64,000 nt of DNA from Caprella mutica (GCA_947561585.1 CANNZV010000271.1:380015-444014); one strand, 5' to 3'. Positions 33,561-46,160 are shown, counted from the stretch's first letter. Numbers and translations are program-made. Notes: a model not told the origin generated them from the sequence alone.

Positions 33561-33749
33561 AAAATAAAACCATTCAACTAAATTAGCTAATATGTATATG
33601 TACTTAAATTTAATTTATTTAAATTTGTTGTTGACTAACAAAGAAGTAACAACCATTGAAGCATTACGAAACTCAAGCAAGGCCATTTCCTCATTATTTT
33701 TCTTTCTTTGTAACTAGGTAATATGTTTTAATGTATACACTAAACAGTT

Positions 33750-33805
33750 AGGGTACCTGGGGGTCACTACTCCCCTAGCAGATAAAACCTGCCCCCTGAG
33801 GTAGA
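33750..33805. repeat. GGGTACCTGGGGGTCAC stem-loop block, copy 2
   Basis: It is almost identical to the block at 29985. Similarity extends about 90 bases on the 5' side (TTTCCTCA, TATTTTTCTTTC and AATATGTTTTAATGTA), so this is part of a segmental duplication rather than a lone motif. Confidence 0.65.
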
Positions 33806-34149
33806 GAGAAATATAATTTAAATTATATTGAAAAATACTTTAAAAATGACACGTAAAATATTTTTCATTCGATTCATAATCCAAAACTATAACAGTTTGG
33901 GCCGCAATGGATTGAGAATTTGCATTTTAATTTTAATTTCTGAAACAGTACAAGTATGATTTAACAACAAAGCTTATATGGAGAGAATTAAAATTGTAAG
34001 TTAATTGAAAAAACTTTTATTAAAAAAAATATTTTCTGAGCAAACTGGAGGAGAGCTGAAGGATGATTTCATTGCATTATGAACTGAAGTATTATTACCA
34101 ATCTATTTTTGGTAAACACCTTAAGTTTCTTCAAGACTTTTCAACATTA

Positions 34150-34533
34150 TCACAACATGGATTCAGCGCAAAATTCATCGCTAGGATAACCCGTACAAGA
34201 TGATCCAGAGTTAGTTACAAACTCATCATTCAGATTTAAGTACTCCACTTCGCACAACATCAGTGCAGAAACATCCGGCTTGACATCTTCTTCTGTAGAA
34301 CTAATGTTGGAGTCAAAGAGAGTTGTTCTTTTTGATTTTCTTTTCATTTTCTTGTAGATGGAAACAGTCTCACTGCAAATACAACGAACTCTTGTGAACA
34401 TATATGGGCGGTAGGATTGAGCCGCCCTTTCACTTATCTTAAAGTGAAGTATGAATCTTTGGCGTACCGCTGTAGCAGAAGGTGTTTCGGCAAACTGCAG
34501 GACTATCCATTCCTTCTCAAGTTCAGAAAACAT
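34150..34533 (-). pseudogene. Finger-less relic of the zinc-finger family with HTH-like N-terminus
   Basis: A 127-codon frame from ATG at 34533. Residues 1-35 (FSELEKEWIVLQFAETPSAT then AVRQRF) look like the first helices of an insect HTH domain of the DUF4817/mariner type. Residues about 78-105 carry the family motif DVSALMLCEVEYLN, nearly identical to the six-finger gene, which reads DVSALMLCEVEYSN. The frame then stops, and no finger sequence remains between it and the block at 33750. It may be a truncated pseudogene or a gene reduced to its regulatory N-terminus. It shows a fusion of the HTH segment to the zinc-finger family N-terminus within one exon. Confidence 0.6.
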
Positions 34534-35063
34534 TTTTAGGTTGTAGATAAATGCGAATTTGTACAGGTAACTTTTGATAGAGAGACTTCACTGGGAACTG
34601 GAAAAGTAACGGTCAATAATGTTATAATACAGATTTTTATGAAGTCATTTAGGTAATATTATTTAATTAATTTTGTCTAATGTTGGACATTTGAACGAGA
34701 TTTCTTACTGTTACAATGTTCTCTCCATTAAATTTGGTTCGGCAAAGACTTGGAATCTTGATAGCAAAGAAATCAGGAGGTGACAACTTGAATTGCCCTT
34801 CTCATAAAATTTGGCTAATTTTACTGTACGTATTTGATGTAGTTCTTCTAAATATTATTACACTACCCTTTAGAATATGGTTTAAGATTATCTGAAAAAA
34901 GTCATGATCATTACAGGAATAATTGAAAAAAATAAACAAATTCCAAAATTTACCAGAGAAACTCTGTATATAACTGGGTAAATAACATTATATACGTATA
35001 TGCTCTATTTCAGTTAGTCAGTTTTTCACGTGAACAATGAACTAAAAATTATATGGTTAGGTT

Positions 35064-35115
35064 ACCCGGGGTTCACTGTACCCCTAGCAGTACTCGACTG
35101 CCCCATGAGGTAGCT
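35064..35115. repeat. GTTACCCGGGGTTCAC stem-loop block, copy 3 (diverged)
   Basis: A diverged version of the blocks at 29985 and 33750 (ACCCGGGG opposite CCCCATGAGGT, with CCCCTAGCAG in the loop). The pairing potential of the stem is kept despite base changes. Confidence 0.5.
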
Positions 35116-35449
35116 AGCTACTTAGGTCAGTAGCTAAATTCAATGGAGATTATTTAAGAATAGATATATTTATTTATAGAAAATATTTCTTGAAGATTAC
35201 AGATTTAGAATATCATAATGTCTTTTCATCATCAGGAATAGGTGAAAATCTGAACTAAAATAATTAAATTTGTGGCCAACTGATGATGAAAGATTAATTT
35301 TCTATTCAAAAGCTCAAATAAATTCTTAATTTTGAGTTTCAAATTATGTTCTTCAAAAAATGTAGCTATATTAAATACACTTTGTAATCCATGCAGAAAT
35401 TATTAGAGATCTCTACTGATTCTTGTTCTGACAGTGAATCTTATTGCAT

Positions 35450-35705
35450 GGTAAGAATTGGTATTAATTCCTATATTACCATTAACTGTTTGGAGGAAGT
35501 GAAGTGGTAAGAAGTGGTAATAATTCCTATATTACCATTAACTGCTTGGAGGAAGTGAAGTGGTATTAATTCCTATATTACCATTAACTAATTGGAGGAA
35601 GTGAAGTGGTAAGAAGTGGTATTAATTCCTATATTACCATTAACTGCTTGGAGGAAGTGAAGTGGTATTAATTCCTATATTACCATTAACTGCTTGGAGG
35701 AAGTG
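35450..35705. repeat. 46-55-bp tandem repeat (ATTAATTCCTATATTACCAT), five copies
   Basis: Each unit reads ATTCCTATATTACCATTAAC, then TGCTTGGAGGAAGTGAAGTG, with an optional GTAAGAAG insertion giving two unit lengths. The first part resembles the ATTCCTATGTTACCATTAAT module that recurs throughout the MITE nest at 41.5-47.7 kb, linking the two regions. Confidence 0.88.
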
Positions 35706-36230
35706 AAGAGAAATAAGGAAAAACTAGAAGAAATTTCTCAGACTTTTTTTCAATTACAGAGAGCTTTACAAGATTCTGTGCATGGAATACAGAGTAGGCT
35801 GTGGGTTCGACTTCTAGTTATAGGATAAAGATAGCACATGTGAACTAGTAGCTATTTATTACCACTATCTCTTTTCTATATAAATTGTAATAATGTTAAA
35901 ATTAAACATAGTTATAACAGGAACAAATCTTCTTGTTTTGTTCTTATATAAATAGAACGATTTGAATATCTAGCTATAAATAAATATAATTCTTCTCTAT
36001 GATACCTACCTTAAAATGGCTATAGATGGCACTTTTAATAGTTAATTCTATGAAGATATTGCACATTGTTACTTAACAGTTTCTGTTAGCTACACAATTT
36101 CATTTAAGTTAGTTACACAATAAATAAATAAATGTCTTTGCTGATGTGTCTGCACATTATGTAAAAGAATACTGATTAATTGACTAATTAGCTGTAAACA
36201 TTTAGTGGGTTCCTTATTAAAACGTTAATT

Positions 36231-37559
36231 CTAGTCTTCTCCACCTTCCTTTATTTTTGTATTTTCTTGTTCTTTTATTCTTAGATTTTCTTGTTTCTTC
36301 TTCTTCCCTCGAACACGTTTATGAGTACTTTGATGAACAATAAGGATACTTTTTTGGGTAAATGACCTGTCACACACATCACACATGAATGGCTTTTCAC
36401 CTGTATGAGTTCTTTGGTGGACTTTTAAATTACTTAATTCAGAGAAAGATTTGAAACAAACTTTACAGTTATATGGCTTTTCACCCGTATGTAGCCGCAT
36501 ATGTCGACTCAATGTGCTTCCTTCTGTAAAACCTTTATCGCATATAGTACATTTGAAAGGCTTTTCACCAGTGTGAATTCTTTGATGGCGTAAAAGATTT
36601 CCCTTATCAAGAAACTTTTTACCGCAAAAAGAACAACAAAATGGCTTTTCACCTGAATGGGCTTTTCTATGTCTAGTTAAATTACCTTGTTGATTAAAAT
36701 TTTTCCCACATATTTCACAATTAAAAGGCTTATCACCAGAGTGTGTTCTTAAATGCACATATAAACTACTTGGATCAATAAATTTTCTACCACATATTTC
36801 ACATTCGAAATTCTTCACACCCGCATGCACTCTTTTATGTTGAATTAATCCTCCAATTGTAGAAAAACTTTTAACACAACTGGGACAATGGTATGGCTTC
36901 TCCCCTGTATGGGTTCTATTATGTATTTTCAAACTCCTGGCATCACTGAATGCTTTCCTACAGACAGTACAACTATGCGGCTTGATTCCCGTATGCAGCA
37001 TTAGATGCCGCTTTAAACTCCTCTCTTCGCAAAGCGCTTTGGAACAGATGTGACATTTGAATTTCCTAGAATTGGCACCTGAGGAAGTCTCACTCTCTTG
37101 ACTGGATAAAGATCTACCTGCATCCACAGAAGAGTCTGTAAAATTGTCATGCTCACAGATTATATGTCGAGTCATGTGATCAAAATCAGCGAATACTTTG
37201 CAACATAAATTACATGTGGAAGATTTAGGGGAATGGAGTTCATCTGAAAGTGTACAAGCATCATGACTTTGCTGATGACGTTGCACATCATCACCATTCA
37301 GAACTCTGTCATTATCTTGCCCATTATATTCATCTTTCACATTTAGTTCAATTTTCCCATTGATGTCTTCAGTGAAGCCTAACATTGCATTATTGATGTT
37401 CAAATGATCAGTAAGATCATAATCAGTACTCGATTCATCCTCACCAAGTAAATGGAGTTCACCATTAACAGACTGGTCAGGATTTGAATACTCCACCTTG
37501 CACAACATCAGTGCTGATATGTCTGTCTTGGCGTCTTCCAGATCTTCCGGTGAAATCAT
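36231..37559 (-). CDS. C2H2 zinc-finger protein, ten fingers
   Basis: A single-exon frame of 442 residues; the ATG at 37559 follows an in-frame TAA about 24 bases upstream. The N-terminus (to about residue 110) is acidic and contains DISALMLCKVEYSNPDQ, the family signature shared with the genes at 31682 and 34150. A first, atypical finger (C-X2-C...H-X4-H) is isolated near residues 116-138, then nine regular C-X2-C-X12-H-X3-H fingers run from about 168 to 416 with TGEKPF/Y linkers. The C-terminal 30 residues are very basic and then Glu/Lys-rich, suiting a nuclear localisation signal. Likely a sequence-specific DNA-binding regulator; targets unknown. It and the six-finger gene are same-strand paralogues from local duplication. 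Confidence 0.92.
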   Translation of the reverse strand: MISPEDLEDAKTDISALMLCKVEYSNPDQSVNGELHLLGEDESSTDYDLTDHLNINNAMLGFTEDINGKIELNVKDEYNGQDNDRVLNGDDVQRHQQSHDACTLSDELHSPKSSTCNLCCKVFADFDHMTRHIICEHDNFTDSSVDAGRSLSSQESETSSGANSRKFKCHICSKALCEERSLKRHLMLHTGIKPHSCTVCRKAFSDARSLKIHNRTHTGEKPYHCPSCVKSFSTIGGLIQHKRVHAGVKNFECEICGRKFIDPSSLYVHLRTHSGDKPFNCEICGKNFNQQGNLTRHRKAHSGEKPFCCSFCGKKFLDKGNLLRHQRIHTGEKPFKCTICDKGFTEGSTLSRHMRLHTGEKPYNCKVCFKSFSELSNLKVHQRTHTGEKPFMCDVCDRSFTQKSILIVHQSTHKRVRGKKKKQENLRIKEQENTKIKEGGED

Positions 37560-38402
37560 TTTGGCCGAATAGCAAATATAATCTTAGAACACCATTGCGT
37601 TCATCTTCAATCTCCTTCTGTAAGATGGTAAGAAATAGTAGTATAGCGAGCTTTAATAATTGCAGATTTAAGATACAAAATTTGAAAAGAAAATACAATA
37701 TCACACTTCATGATTGGGTACTTTTCAACTGTAGCTGTACAATCAATCAGAACAAGGCACTGGTATGAATATTGAATATATCAAAACTACACACAATAGT
37801 TGTGATCAAAAAATATTAGCTCTTGTTGTATAAAAATGTAACCAGTAATTGTCTGAAATACAATTAAATAACCAGAAAAAATGTATGTTCTTATGCATTC
37901 AATGACATATTCACAGCACCTGTGTATTATGCTTAAGCGAGACTCATGCTTTCTTGAGATGTTTGCATATGAGAGGCAGAGAGTCAATTTTGCACGTGGC
38001 ATTATTGCTTCAGTATCAAGTGTGCCACGATAGTGAGAGTCTGAGTAGCTCTTAATTACTTAACTTAATGAATCTAATAGAAATGTCTGACAGTGAAGGT
38101 TGAGTCTGAATAGTTCTTACACAATTAATTAATTAATAATTAATTAAACATATTTTAGTTTAGTCTGCTGCAAATATTTGTAAGTTTTATATGAATCTAT
38201 ATAGTAAGCTGAAGCTGAATGAAAAAGGAGTACAGCTTCTCTATAATGAAGTCATATGTAGTGAACATCCTGATATTTAGAGTTCTGAGAAATAAAATAC
38301 CCTGTAGCTATAATGAATATATATATATATATATATCAAAAAGAAATAAAATATTGTCTATAGTCTACCATGAAAAGGCCAGTTTTCTATTCATCTCTCA
38401 AC

Positions 38403-39669
38403 CCTAATTCACTGAGCATGGGTCCAATACACCCTTACAGAATTACATGATGTGTAGAACTTTATGTTGAAGTGCAGCTCAACCATGCGGTTCCAAATTG
38501 CTTCATGTGTCGAGACATGGTGAGTGAGGGTAGTGAAGGTTTGTTCCGTTGGCTCGTTGTGGTTCTATTGTGGTGTTCGGGTAATGTGGACCCATGTTCA
38601 GTGACGCCGGCAGTTTATTTTTGGGTGTAGTAGACCCAAGAAAGATCAGTGACTGTGCAATATGGTGTAGTAACAAGTGCATATAATTATATGTAATTAG
38701 TGGTGATTGGGAAACTCATGCTTTAGCTATAGGCCAGCGAACATCCATCTATTAGTATGCTTACCCAAAGCTGTAACAATTAGTGATCCCAGTGTATGTT
38801 TATTGTTTTGTTGAGTATTTATATTCATTTATTGGCTTATTAGTTATATTTCATTTTTGTTTCAGCATGAATAAAGTTGGTTATTTGAATAAAAAAATGT
38901 CAAGTAAATAAATATTGTTACATAAAGATGAAGACAAAATGAATTGTATACTTGAGCTTGATGTAAGCAATGTGGAAGGTGATTTGCTAGAGTTTGATGT
39001 TATGAATGATAGCAAAGACAATCAAGAATACCTTCCTGGGGAAATTGAACAAGTCACTAACGGAATCAGCTGGAGGGCCTTCAGCAGATGAGATGAAGGA
39101 GCCCACGTGAAGATGCTCCCTTTGTGAGGCCAAAGATGACAGAAAGACGCACTTCCTTAGTCATTCTTGCAAAGCAGCTGTCTGCCAGCATCACTACTAC
39201 TACCCACTGTGTCACAACTGCGTGTAAATTACAAGAAAGTACTCATAGAGTCTAGCTGTTGTATTTATTTTATGAATATTTTATTCACCACTAATCCACT
39301 GAACATGGGTATGTTAAACCCAATCAAATACTGTTCAACACTGAACATAGGTTTATTAGACACATTTGTTACACACCTGTTTCCTATAGCTACTCTGACA
39401 TTAAATTTTCAGGTGATGGACCCATGGGAGGCGAGCCACACTATTCAAGATCATCTATGCAGATCGTTAAGGAAATCGGCAGTCCAGTTTTTTTATTAGG
39501 AATTGAAAAATAGAAAAATTCAAATGATCTGCTTTTTCAACTACCTATTTGCATAACAAAATTGATAGCAACCTATAGAATTATCATATTTATGTGACAA
39601 TTAGGTCAATTACTGGAGGAAACTTTGGATTTATGTCTCGGGTGCAGTGGACCCATTTTCAGTGGATCA
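38403..39669 (+). mobile_element. piggyBac-like element relic, catalytic core deleted
   Basis: The inverted ends CCCTAATTCACTGA then ATGGGTCC (38403) and GGACCCATTTTCAGTGGATC then AGGG (ending about 39669) match each other at most positions. Inside, on plus, an acidic stretch (MNCILELDVSNVEGDLLEFD, from about 38940) resembles a piggyBac N-terminus. It is followed within about 170 bases by RCSLCEAKDDRKTHFL and CKAAVCQHHYYYPLCHNC, the cysteine-rich C-terminal domain, ending at a stop at 39219-39226. One stop lies between. The DDD catalytic region is absent, so this is a deletion derivative. TTAA duplications are not preserved. Confidence 0.75.
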
Positions 39670-39711
39670 GGGACACGAATTGATGTTCAATGAATTGGGG
39701 TTAAATCCTCT

Positions 39712-39775
39712 ACAGTAGAGTAAACTCTCTATAGTGAACTAGTTGAAGTTCATTATAGAGGAGTTCTACTGTATA
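39712..39775. repeat. pogo/Tigger-like palindrome (CTCTATAGTGAAC)
   Basis: Inverted arms TACAGTAGAGTAAACTCTCT and AGAGGAGTTCTACTGTA with TATAGTGAAC inside. The motif CTCTATAGTGAACT recurs at 48500-48745, 53160-53390 and 54100-54125, and is typical of pogo/Tigger-type transposon ends. Confidence 0.6.
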
Positions 39776-39999
39776 AAAAATCACTGCCACCACAATCAAC
39801 TCTGCCTCACATAGCTACATAATCAAGAGGAACACAGAGCGAATCAGACTCTCTCACTATCGTGGCACACTTTATACTGAAGCAATTATGCCACACCCAC
39901 AATCAACTCTCCGCCTCTCATATGCAAACATCTCAAGAAAGCACGCATCTCACTTAAGCATGATGCACTGGCAGGAATGGCGCTGCGATCAGTTTTTTA

Positions 40000-41500
40000 T
40001 ATTATCAGCCGTCTGTCAATGTTAGCAAACCATAATTACTTTAAGTTAAATACAAGTCAAAGATTAAAATAAACTTTTTTAAATATAGAAACTGTAAGCT
40101 GGAATTAAATACTAAATAAACAATAGTATGAATAAAATCATACAAACAAACAGTGTCCAAAGGTTTTAATGACCCTTAAAGTAATAACTATAATTGATAC
40201 TAAATATTTATCTACTTACAATCAGAGTTTCTTCTCTCTATATCTTCACGTTTCCCAAAAAAAGTAGTGGAAATGGAGCAGTCCGAATAGTCTAGTGAGG
40301 ATCCTGAAAATTGAAGTTGAAGTAAGTGAAAGAGGTCACAACAAAAAATGGCACAAAATTTTTGAAATAAATATACTTCACTTAGAATAACTAATTCACC
40401 ATGAGAAGTTTAAGTAGGTAGCTATTAAAAGTAAAACAAAAGAACCAGATGAGCATCTTTTATAACTCTTATCTCTTATGCATTAGCCCACTATTATAAA
40501 GTGTGCAAAATATGAAGATGAAGTGTTGAGCAATATGAGGATACATTTTTAATCACATAAATTCTTTTAAGGTGATTGGGATGCCCTCCAATACTATGGT
40601 CTTGTATGCAAAAATTATATTAGAAGCTAAATGTTAAATACAATTATAAATTAACATATATCTTTAGAGACAAGTAGCTAGCATTAATTTGTACAACTGC
40701 ACCTTTTGAGAATAATTTTCTTGTAAATCAATTAAATATAGTTTCAATTTCAAGTGCAAATATATTGGAAACAATGAACTTGCCAGTACATCAATATTTT
40801 CTCATTGGTGTATCATCATCACTGTACAAAACAAAAAGCCTAATTTGAATAGGCAATCCTCATAATCTAGGAATCTTCAAAATTGAACATCAAATGACAA
40901 CTAATTTTCCTTTATTCTAAGCTGTCACAGCTAGTTATAGCTTAAAAAAGCTGAGATTATGGGAAACTGGAGAAGAACCAGAAAACAATGACTCGAAAGA
41001 AACAACACTTAAGCAACTGGAGAGAAAAAACTGGTCCAGTGAATAAGAAAAATTATGCAACAGGAGAGGAACACTTATAAACAGCTATCTGCAAGAATAA
41101 GGAAATTAGAATAAAATAAGCATTTACATCTATTTCAATGTATAGTAGCAAACTGATCATTTTTCATTATAGCTATCAAATAAAACAAAGAACACAGATT
41201 ATTCTGAAATAAATGAATTATAAATCTATTCAATTAGTCTCAACTTTCATATCAGGGCACTTATGTATTTTGTTCTCTGTATCTTTTTCTTAATTAAAAA
41301 TCTCACTCAGTTAAATTAATGATTACTAATCAAACTTTGGTGAACAGGAACCCAGACATTATCAAAAGGTTGAAAAAATCGACCAATATATTCCTAATAA
41401 TTTAGCTAAACCACCAACATTTTTCCAATTTAACTACCAAAATTAATGGTAATATAGGGATAAATAGCTAAAGATCCATGGACTTTGCTAGAATGTTATT
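40000..41500. other. Non-coding stretch, no recognised feature
   Basis: No coding exon, clear inverted repeat or tandem array that I can support. The CCAGTCTG-type nest begins just after this stretch. Confidence 0.45.
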
Positions 41501-42074
41501 TGCAAAGGAGAAAAAATGCAGACTGGAATGGTTACTGTATCAAGAAAAATAGTGTGGTTCATAAGCTCTCAATTTGTCAGTCCATATTATCTCTGATCAT
41601 CTCTCTACAAATAGAGCTGATTTTCTCTACAAAATGATGAAATTTTCATAAATTCTCTCCAAAATATTGATAATAACCAACCTGCACACACTGGTAAACT
41701 GTTCTCCATCCAAAATATCTTCTATTTTGCCTTCTGTTCTCTGTAAAATACATGTAAATTAATAAATATAGGAAGAAATTAAAGATTGTTCACACAGAAA
41801 ATGTTAAAAATATCCCATATTCTGCAGACTGAAAGATATAGGAGAAAATTAAGGATTGACAGCACAGAAAATGTTAAAAATGTGAAATGTCTCATATTTT
41901 GCATACTGGTACTCTACAACATGGAATGTAATAGTAATTATTGGAGAGTTTATGAAAATCTTTGTCATTTTGGAGAGAAATAAAAATTTGCCCAAAAAAT
42001 GAAATATCTGGAGACTGTCACAGTGACAGTCATACTGATTGGTCACACATTAACTTTGCAGTCTGGGTTAAATA

Positions 42075-42310
42075 TTCAGCCATGTTTCAAAGTATGGAGA
42101 AAACTGGCAACTTTTGAAGGGTGAAATAAGTTGAAAAACCTGTTAATATTAAAAACAAAAAGCTACATCACTCATAAAATAGTCTCAAGAGATACACATG
42201 CATCAGGCAGAAGCATAAGAATGTTTTCCAGTGTAAAATCTCATTAGGAAGTCAAATTTGTTCTTAAAGTATCTTTAGTTGTGACCTGGATCCATTTTCT
42301 CCCTATACTG
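42075..42310. repeat. Direct duplicate of 42700-42905
   Basis: The two segments share AAGTTGAAAAACC, TCACTCATAAAA, AAGAGATACACATG, TAGGAAGTCAAATTT and TCCATTTTCTC in the same order. They are old tandem copies within the MITE nest, about 620 bases apart. Confidence 0.7.
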
Positions 42311-44239
42311 ACAACTTTCCTGTCACACTTAGAAGATAGAAACATGAATATTCTGCAAACTTGAAAAGCAGCAGAGGGGTTTTGCCGAGTCACAGACTGG
42401 CCATCCAGGTAATAAAGCATCTCCAAACTTGCCATTTTAAAGACAAGTTTGTGACAGTTATTATGACCCCTCAATTGCAAATGGCAAGAAATAACTATTT
42501 TTCTCCTATGCTACAATATTATTTTAAAGAGAATTTATGATAATTTGATTATTTTTGAGAAAAATTTAGTGATTTTTGGCAAGAGCTGGAGAGACAAATG
42601 GAGAATTTAAGAGCAACCTGGGCCAAGTTCCAGATGCTGGAAAATTGTGAGCCAATTTTTGAGCTAAAATTTCACTAAAATTCCAAGTTTCATAGTATGG
42701 CTAAAGTCGCCAGAATAATGGCGACTTTTGAGGTGTGAAGTAAGTTGAAAAACCATTCAATCACTCATAAAACAGTCAAGAGATACACATGTATCAGACG
42801 TAAAGCATAATGACGTTTCCAAAGTATAAAATCTTCACTAGGAAGTCAAATTTCTTCTTTAAAGTATCTTAAATGTGGCAATCTGTATCCATTTTCTCAC
42901 TTAACTGGCGAATTTCCTACCACACTTGGAAACATGGCTGAAATTCTGAGCCAAGCCAATTCGGCTCATAGCTATTTTGAAAATTTTAAGCCAAAATTAA
43001 CTTGGAACATAGGAATTAATTCAAAATATAAAGCCAATTAGTAATTACCAGTCTGCAAAAGATGCATGAATTTGTGAAATTTATCTGGCAACTAATAATG
43101 CAGAGAGGTTAACTTAAATCTGCAGCATTAAGCCTCTAAAATTCATCTGTTAACCTTAGATTTTTTCCAGAGTGGGACCCAGGTAATATAGCATGTTCAA
43201 ACTCACCATTTTAATGGCAATTTGTGACAAATATTTTGAGCCCTTCAATTGCAAATGGTCAGAAATATCTAATTTTCTCCTATGCTACAATGTTATTTTA
43301 GAGAGAGAATCAATGATAATTTGATCATTTGGAGAGAAATTGGGTGATTTTTGGAGAGACAAATGGCGAGTTTAAGAGCCATACTATTATACTTGGTGTG
43401 GGACACTCTGCATGCATCTCTTCTCCCACAGAGATTTTAATTCAAGAGACAGTTACTCTCACTCTCTGTAACAATGTAGCAGATTCAGAATCTCCCGCAG
43501 CTAAATTAATTATTAATGGTTACTAATATAGAAATTAATTCAAAATCTCCCACAGCTAAATTAATGGTAACATAGGAATTAATTCAAGATTTCTCAGAGA
43601 TAAACAATTTCTAAGTTAGGCTCAGATTTGTCACAGAGAGTCTTTGAAAAATGTTCAAAATTCTGCAGTCTTGCCAGTCTGTATTTGGTGCACCAAAACC
43701 CACCGAGGCACCAACTTGTTCAAAAAGCTGAAAAAATCCACCAAACTATTTTTGGCTGATCCATCAACATTTGCCCCATTTAGCCACCAAAAATTAATGG
43801 TAACTTAAGAATAATTAGCTAAAAATCTACAAACTTTGATAGAATTATTTTCAAATTAGAAAAATTCCACTGACAAGTTGGTGGAATTTAGTCATTCTGG
43901 GAATTTACCCTAGTCTGAAAAGTACAACAGGATTTGTGGATTAATCCTGCGCCAATTCCTTTGTTCCCATGTTATTTGCTGTGCCCAAATATCTATTTCT
44001 GTAAAAAATTCTGTGTCTGTAGAGACATTCTTTTCAGACTGGAATTTACCATGAAATACAGTCTGGGTCTGGGAGTGCCCCAGTCTGTATTTGATGCACA
44101 AAAACCAACGGACTTGTTCAAAAAGCCCAGTGTGCAGAATATGGGAGATATTTGGGATATTCTCTCCGAACAATTTTGAATGAATTCCTATATTTACATT
44201 AATTTTGCTACAAAAACTCTATGAACACTTCACCAGTTT

Positions 44240-44668
44240 CTGCAGACTGGCAAAAAGCTGAAAAAATCCACCAACATATTTGGCTGATCCATTAACATTT
44301 TCCTCATTTACCCACTGAAAATTAATGGTAACACAGGAATAAATAGCCCTAAGCTAAAAATCCACTAACTTTGCAAGATTATAGAATATTATTTTCTAAG
44401 GGAAAAAATTCTAATGACAAGTCGGTGGAATTCCAAACTATATTTCATGGTAAATTCCACTGACTTGTCGGTGGAATTTTTCTCCACTGTAAACAATATT
44501 CTGACGAAGTCGGTGGATTTTTAGCTATTTATTCCTATGTTACCATTAATTTTCGGTGAAAAAATGGGTAAAATGTTGGTGGATCAGGCAAATTACTGGA
44601 AATTTATGGTGGATTTTCTCAGCTTTTTCAAAAAGTCAATGGAATTTTGTGCACCAAATACAGACTGG
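44240..44668. repeat. Large inverted repeat of MITE module A
   Basis: Module A sequence runs forward from CAGACTGGCAAAAAGCTG and then in reverse to CACCAAATACAGACTGG, forming a near-palindrome of about 430 bases centred near 44450 (GACAAGTCGGTGGAATT opposite AATTCCACTGACTTGTC). Confidence 0.75.
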
Positions 44669-45886
44669 AAGAAATTCTCTATTTTGGCTTTGTTCTCAGG
44701 AAAAATATATGTGAATACAGCTAGATTGCCACTCTGGAAAAAGTTGTCTTTTCTGATGGATTAAATCTCTCTGTTGGAGTTTAGCCAGTCTGCAGAATGT
44801 GCCTTTAGCAAACCTTAATATCAAGTAAAAAATTAATGGGAACTGTATAATCCGCAGCATTTAGCCTCTAAAATTCATCTGTTAGCCTAAGGTATTTTCC
44901 AGACCACTCTGGAAAATATTTCAAAATACCTTAGGCTAACTGGCACTAACAGATTGATTTTAGAGGCTAAATGCTGGCGCTGCCAGTCTGTATTTGATGC
45001 AAAAAATCCCAATGACTTTTTCAAAAAGCTGAAAAAAATCCACCATAAATTTCCAGTAATTTGGCTGATCCACCAACATTTTCCCAATTTATCGACCGAA
45101 AGGTGAAAATCAATGGTAACATAGGAATAAACTCACAATTGTCCAGAGAGAATATCTCAAATATCTCTCATATAATCATATTCTGCAGTCGGTGGAATTT
45201 ACCCCGAAAAACAGACTGGATTTAATGCTGCGGATTATACAGTTCCTATTAATTTATTACAGTATTTTAAGGTTTACTAAACTCCAGTTTGTATTTGGTG
45301 CACTGAACTCCTCTTGACTTTTTCATAAATCTGAGAAATATCTGCAAAAAATTTTCATCAATTTGTCTAGTCCTCCAACATTTTTCCAGTTTCCCCTCAA
45401 AAAATCAATGGTAATATAGGAATTAATAGCTAAATATCCTCAGACATTGCATGAATTTTTTTATTAGAGAAATTGAATATCCGCCAATATATCAGTGCAA
45501 TTTACCAGTTTTACCACCAAATACAATCTGGACTAAACTCCAACAGAGTGATTACATATTAATCCATCAGAAAAGACCATTTTTTCCAGTGTGGCCAGAC
45601 TGCAGGAATTGGGAAACTGTTCTACAGACTCCTAAGAAAATGAAGAAATCCTCTGTTTTATCTTTTGAGACTGTTCTCAGTAAAATACATGTAAATATAC
45701 CAGTAAGGCAGTAACCAGTCTGTATTTGGAGCACAAAATTCCACAGACTTTTTGAATTTGCAGAAAAAATCCACCATAAATTTAAAATTTCCTGTAATTA
45801 TAATTTGGCTGATCAACCATCATTTTAGTTTTACCCATTTTTCCACCGAAAATTAATGGTAACATAGGAATAAATAGCTAAAAATC

Positions 45887-46160
45887 CCAGTCTGCAAAAT
45901 ATGGAGCATTTTTCCAAGACTCTCTGCGGGAGTTTTTGATTGAATTTTAGAAATTTGAGATCTCTGCGCGAGATCTTGAATTAATTCCTATGTTACCATT
46001 AATTTAGCTGCCGGAGATTTCGAATTAATTCCTATGTTACCATTAATTTAGCTGCGGGAGATTCTGAAAGACTGAAACTGCTACTGAAAATCAGAGAGTA
46101 ACTGTCTCTCAAATTAAAATCTCTGCGGGAGTAGAGACACATCTGCAGAGTGCAGACTGG
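45887..46160. mobile_element. MITE module M inserted in module A, 8-bp duplication TAAAAATC
   Basis: It starts CCAGTCTGCAAAATATGG and ends GCAGACTGG. The flanks TAAAAATC at 45879-45886 and 46161-46168 are identical, and the host module A continues seamlessly on both sides. This defines the element ends and an 8-bp target duplication. Confidence 0.9.

Larger units (their letters stand above)
37915..39970. mobile_element. Element of about 2 kb with about 120-bp inverted ends
   Basis: The left arm (about 37920-38045, containing TTTCTTGAGATGTTTGCATA and GTGTGCCACGATAGTGAGAG) is closely matched in reverse at about 39848-39965. The arms enclose a piggyBac-like relic (38403-39669). The ends have no clear target duplication. 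It could be one large transposon or an inverted duplication around an insertion. Confidence 0.65.
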
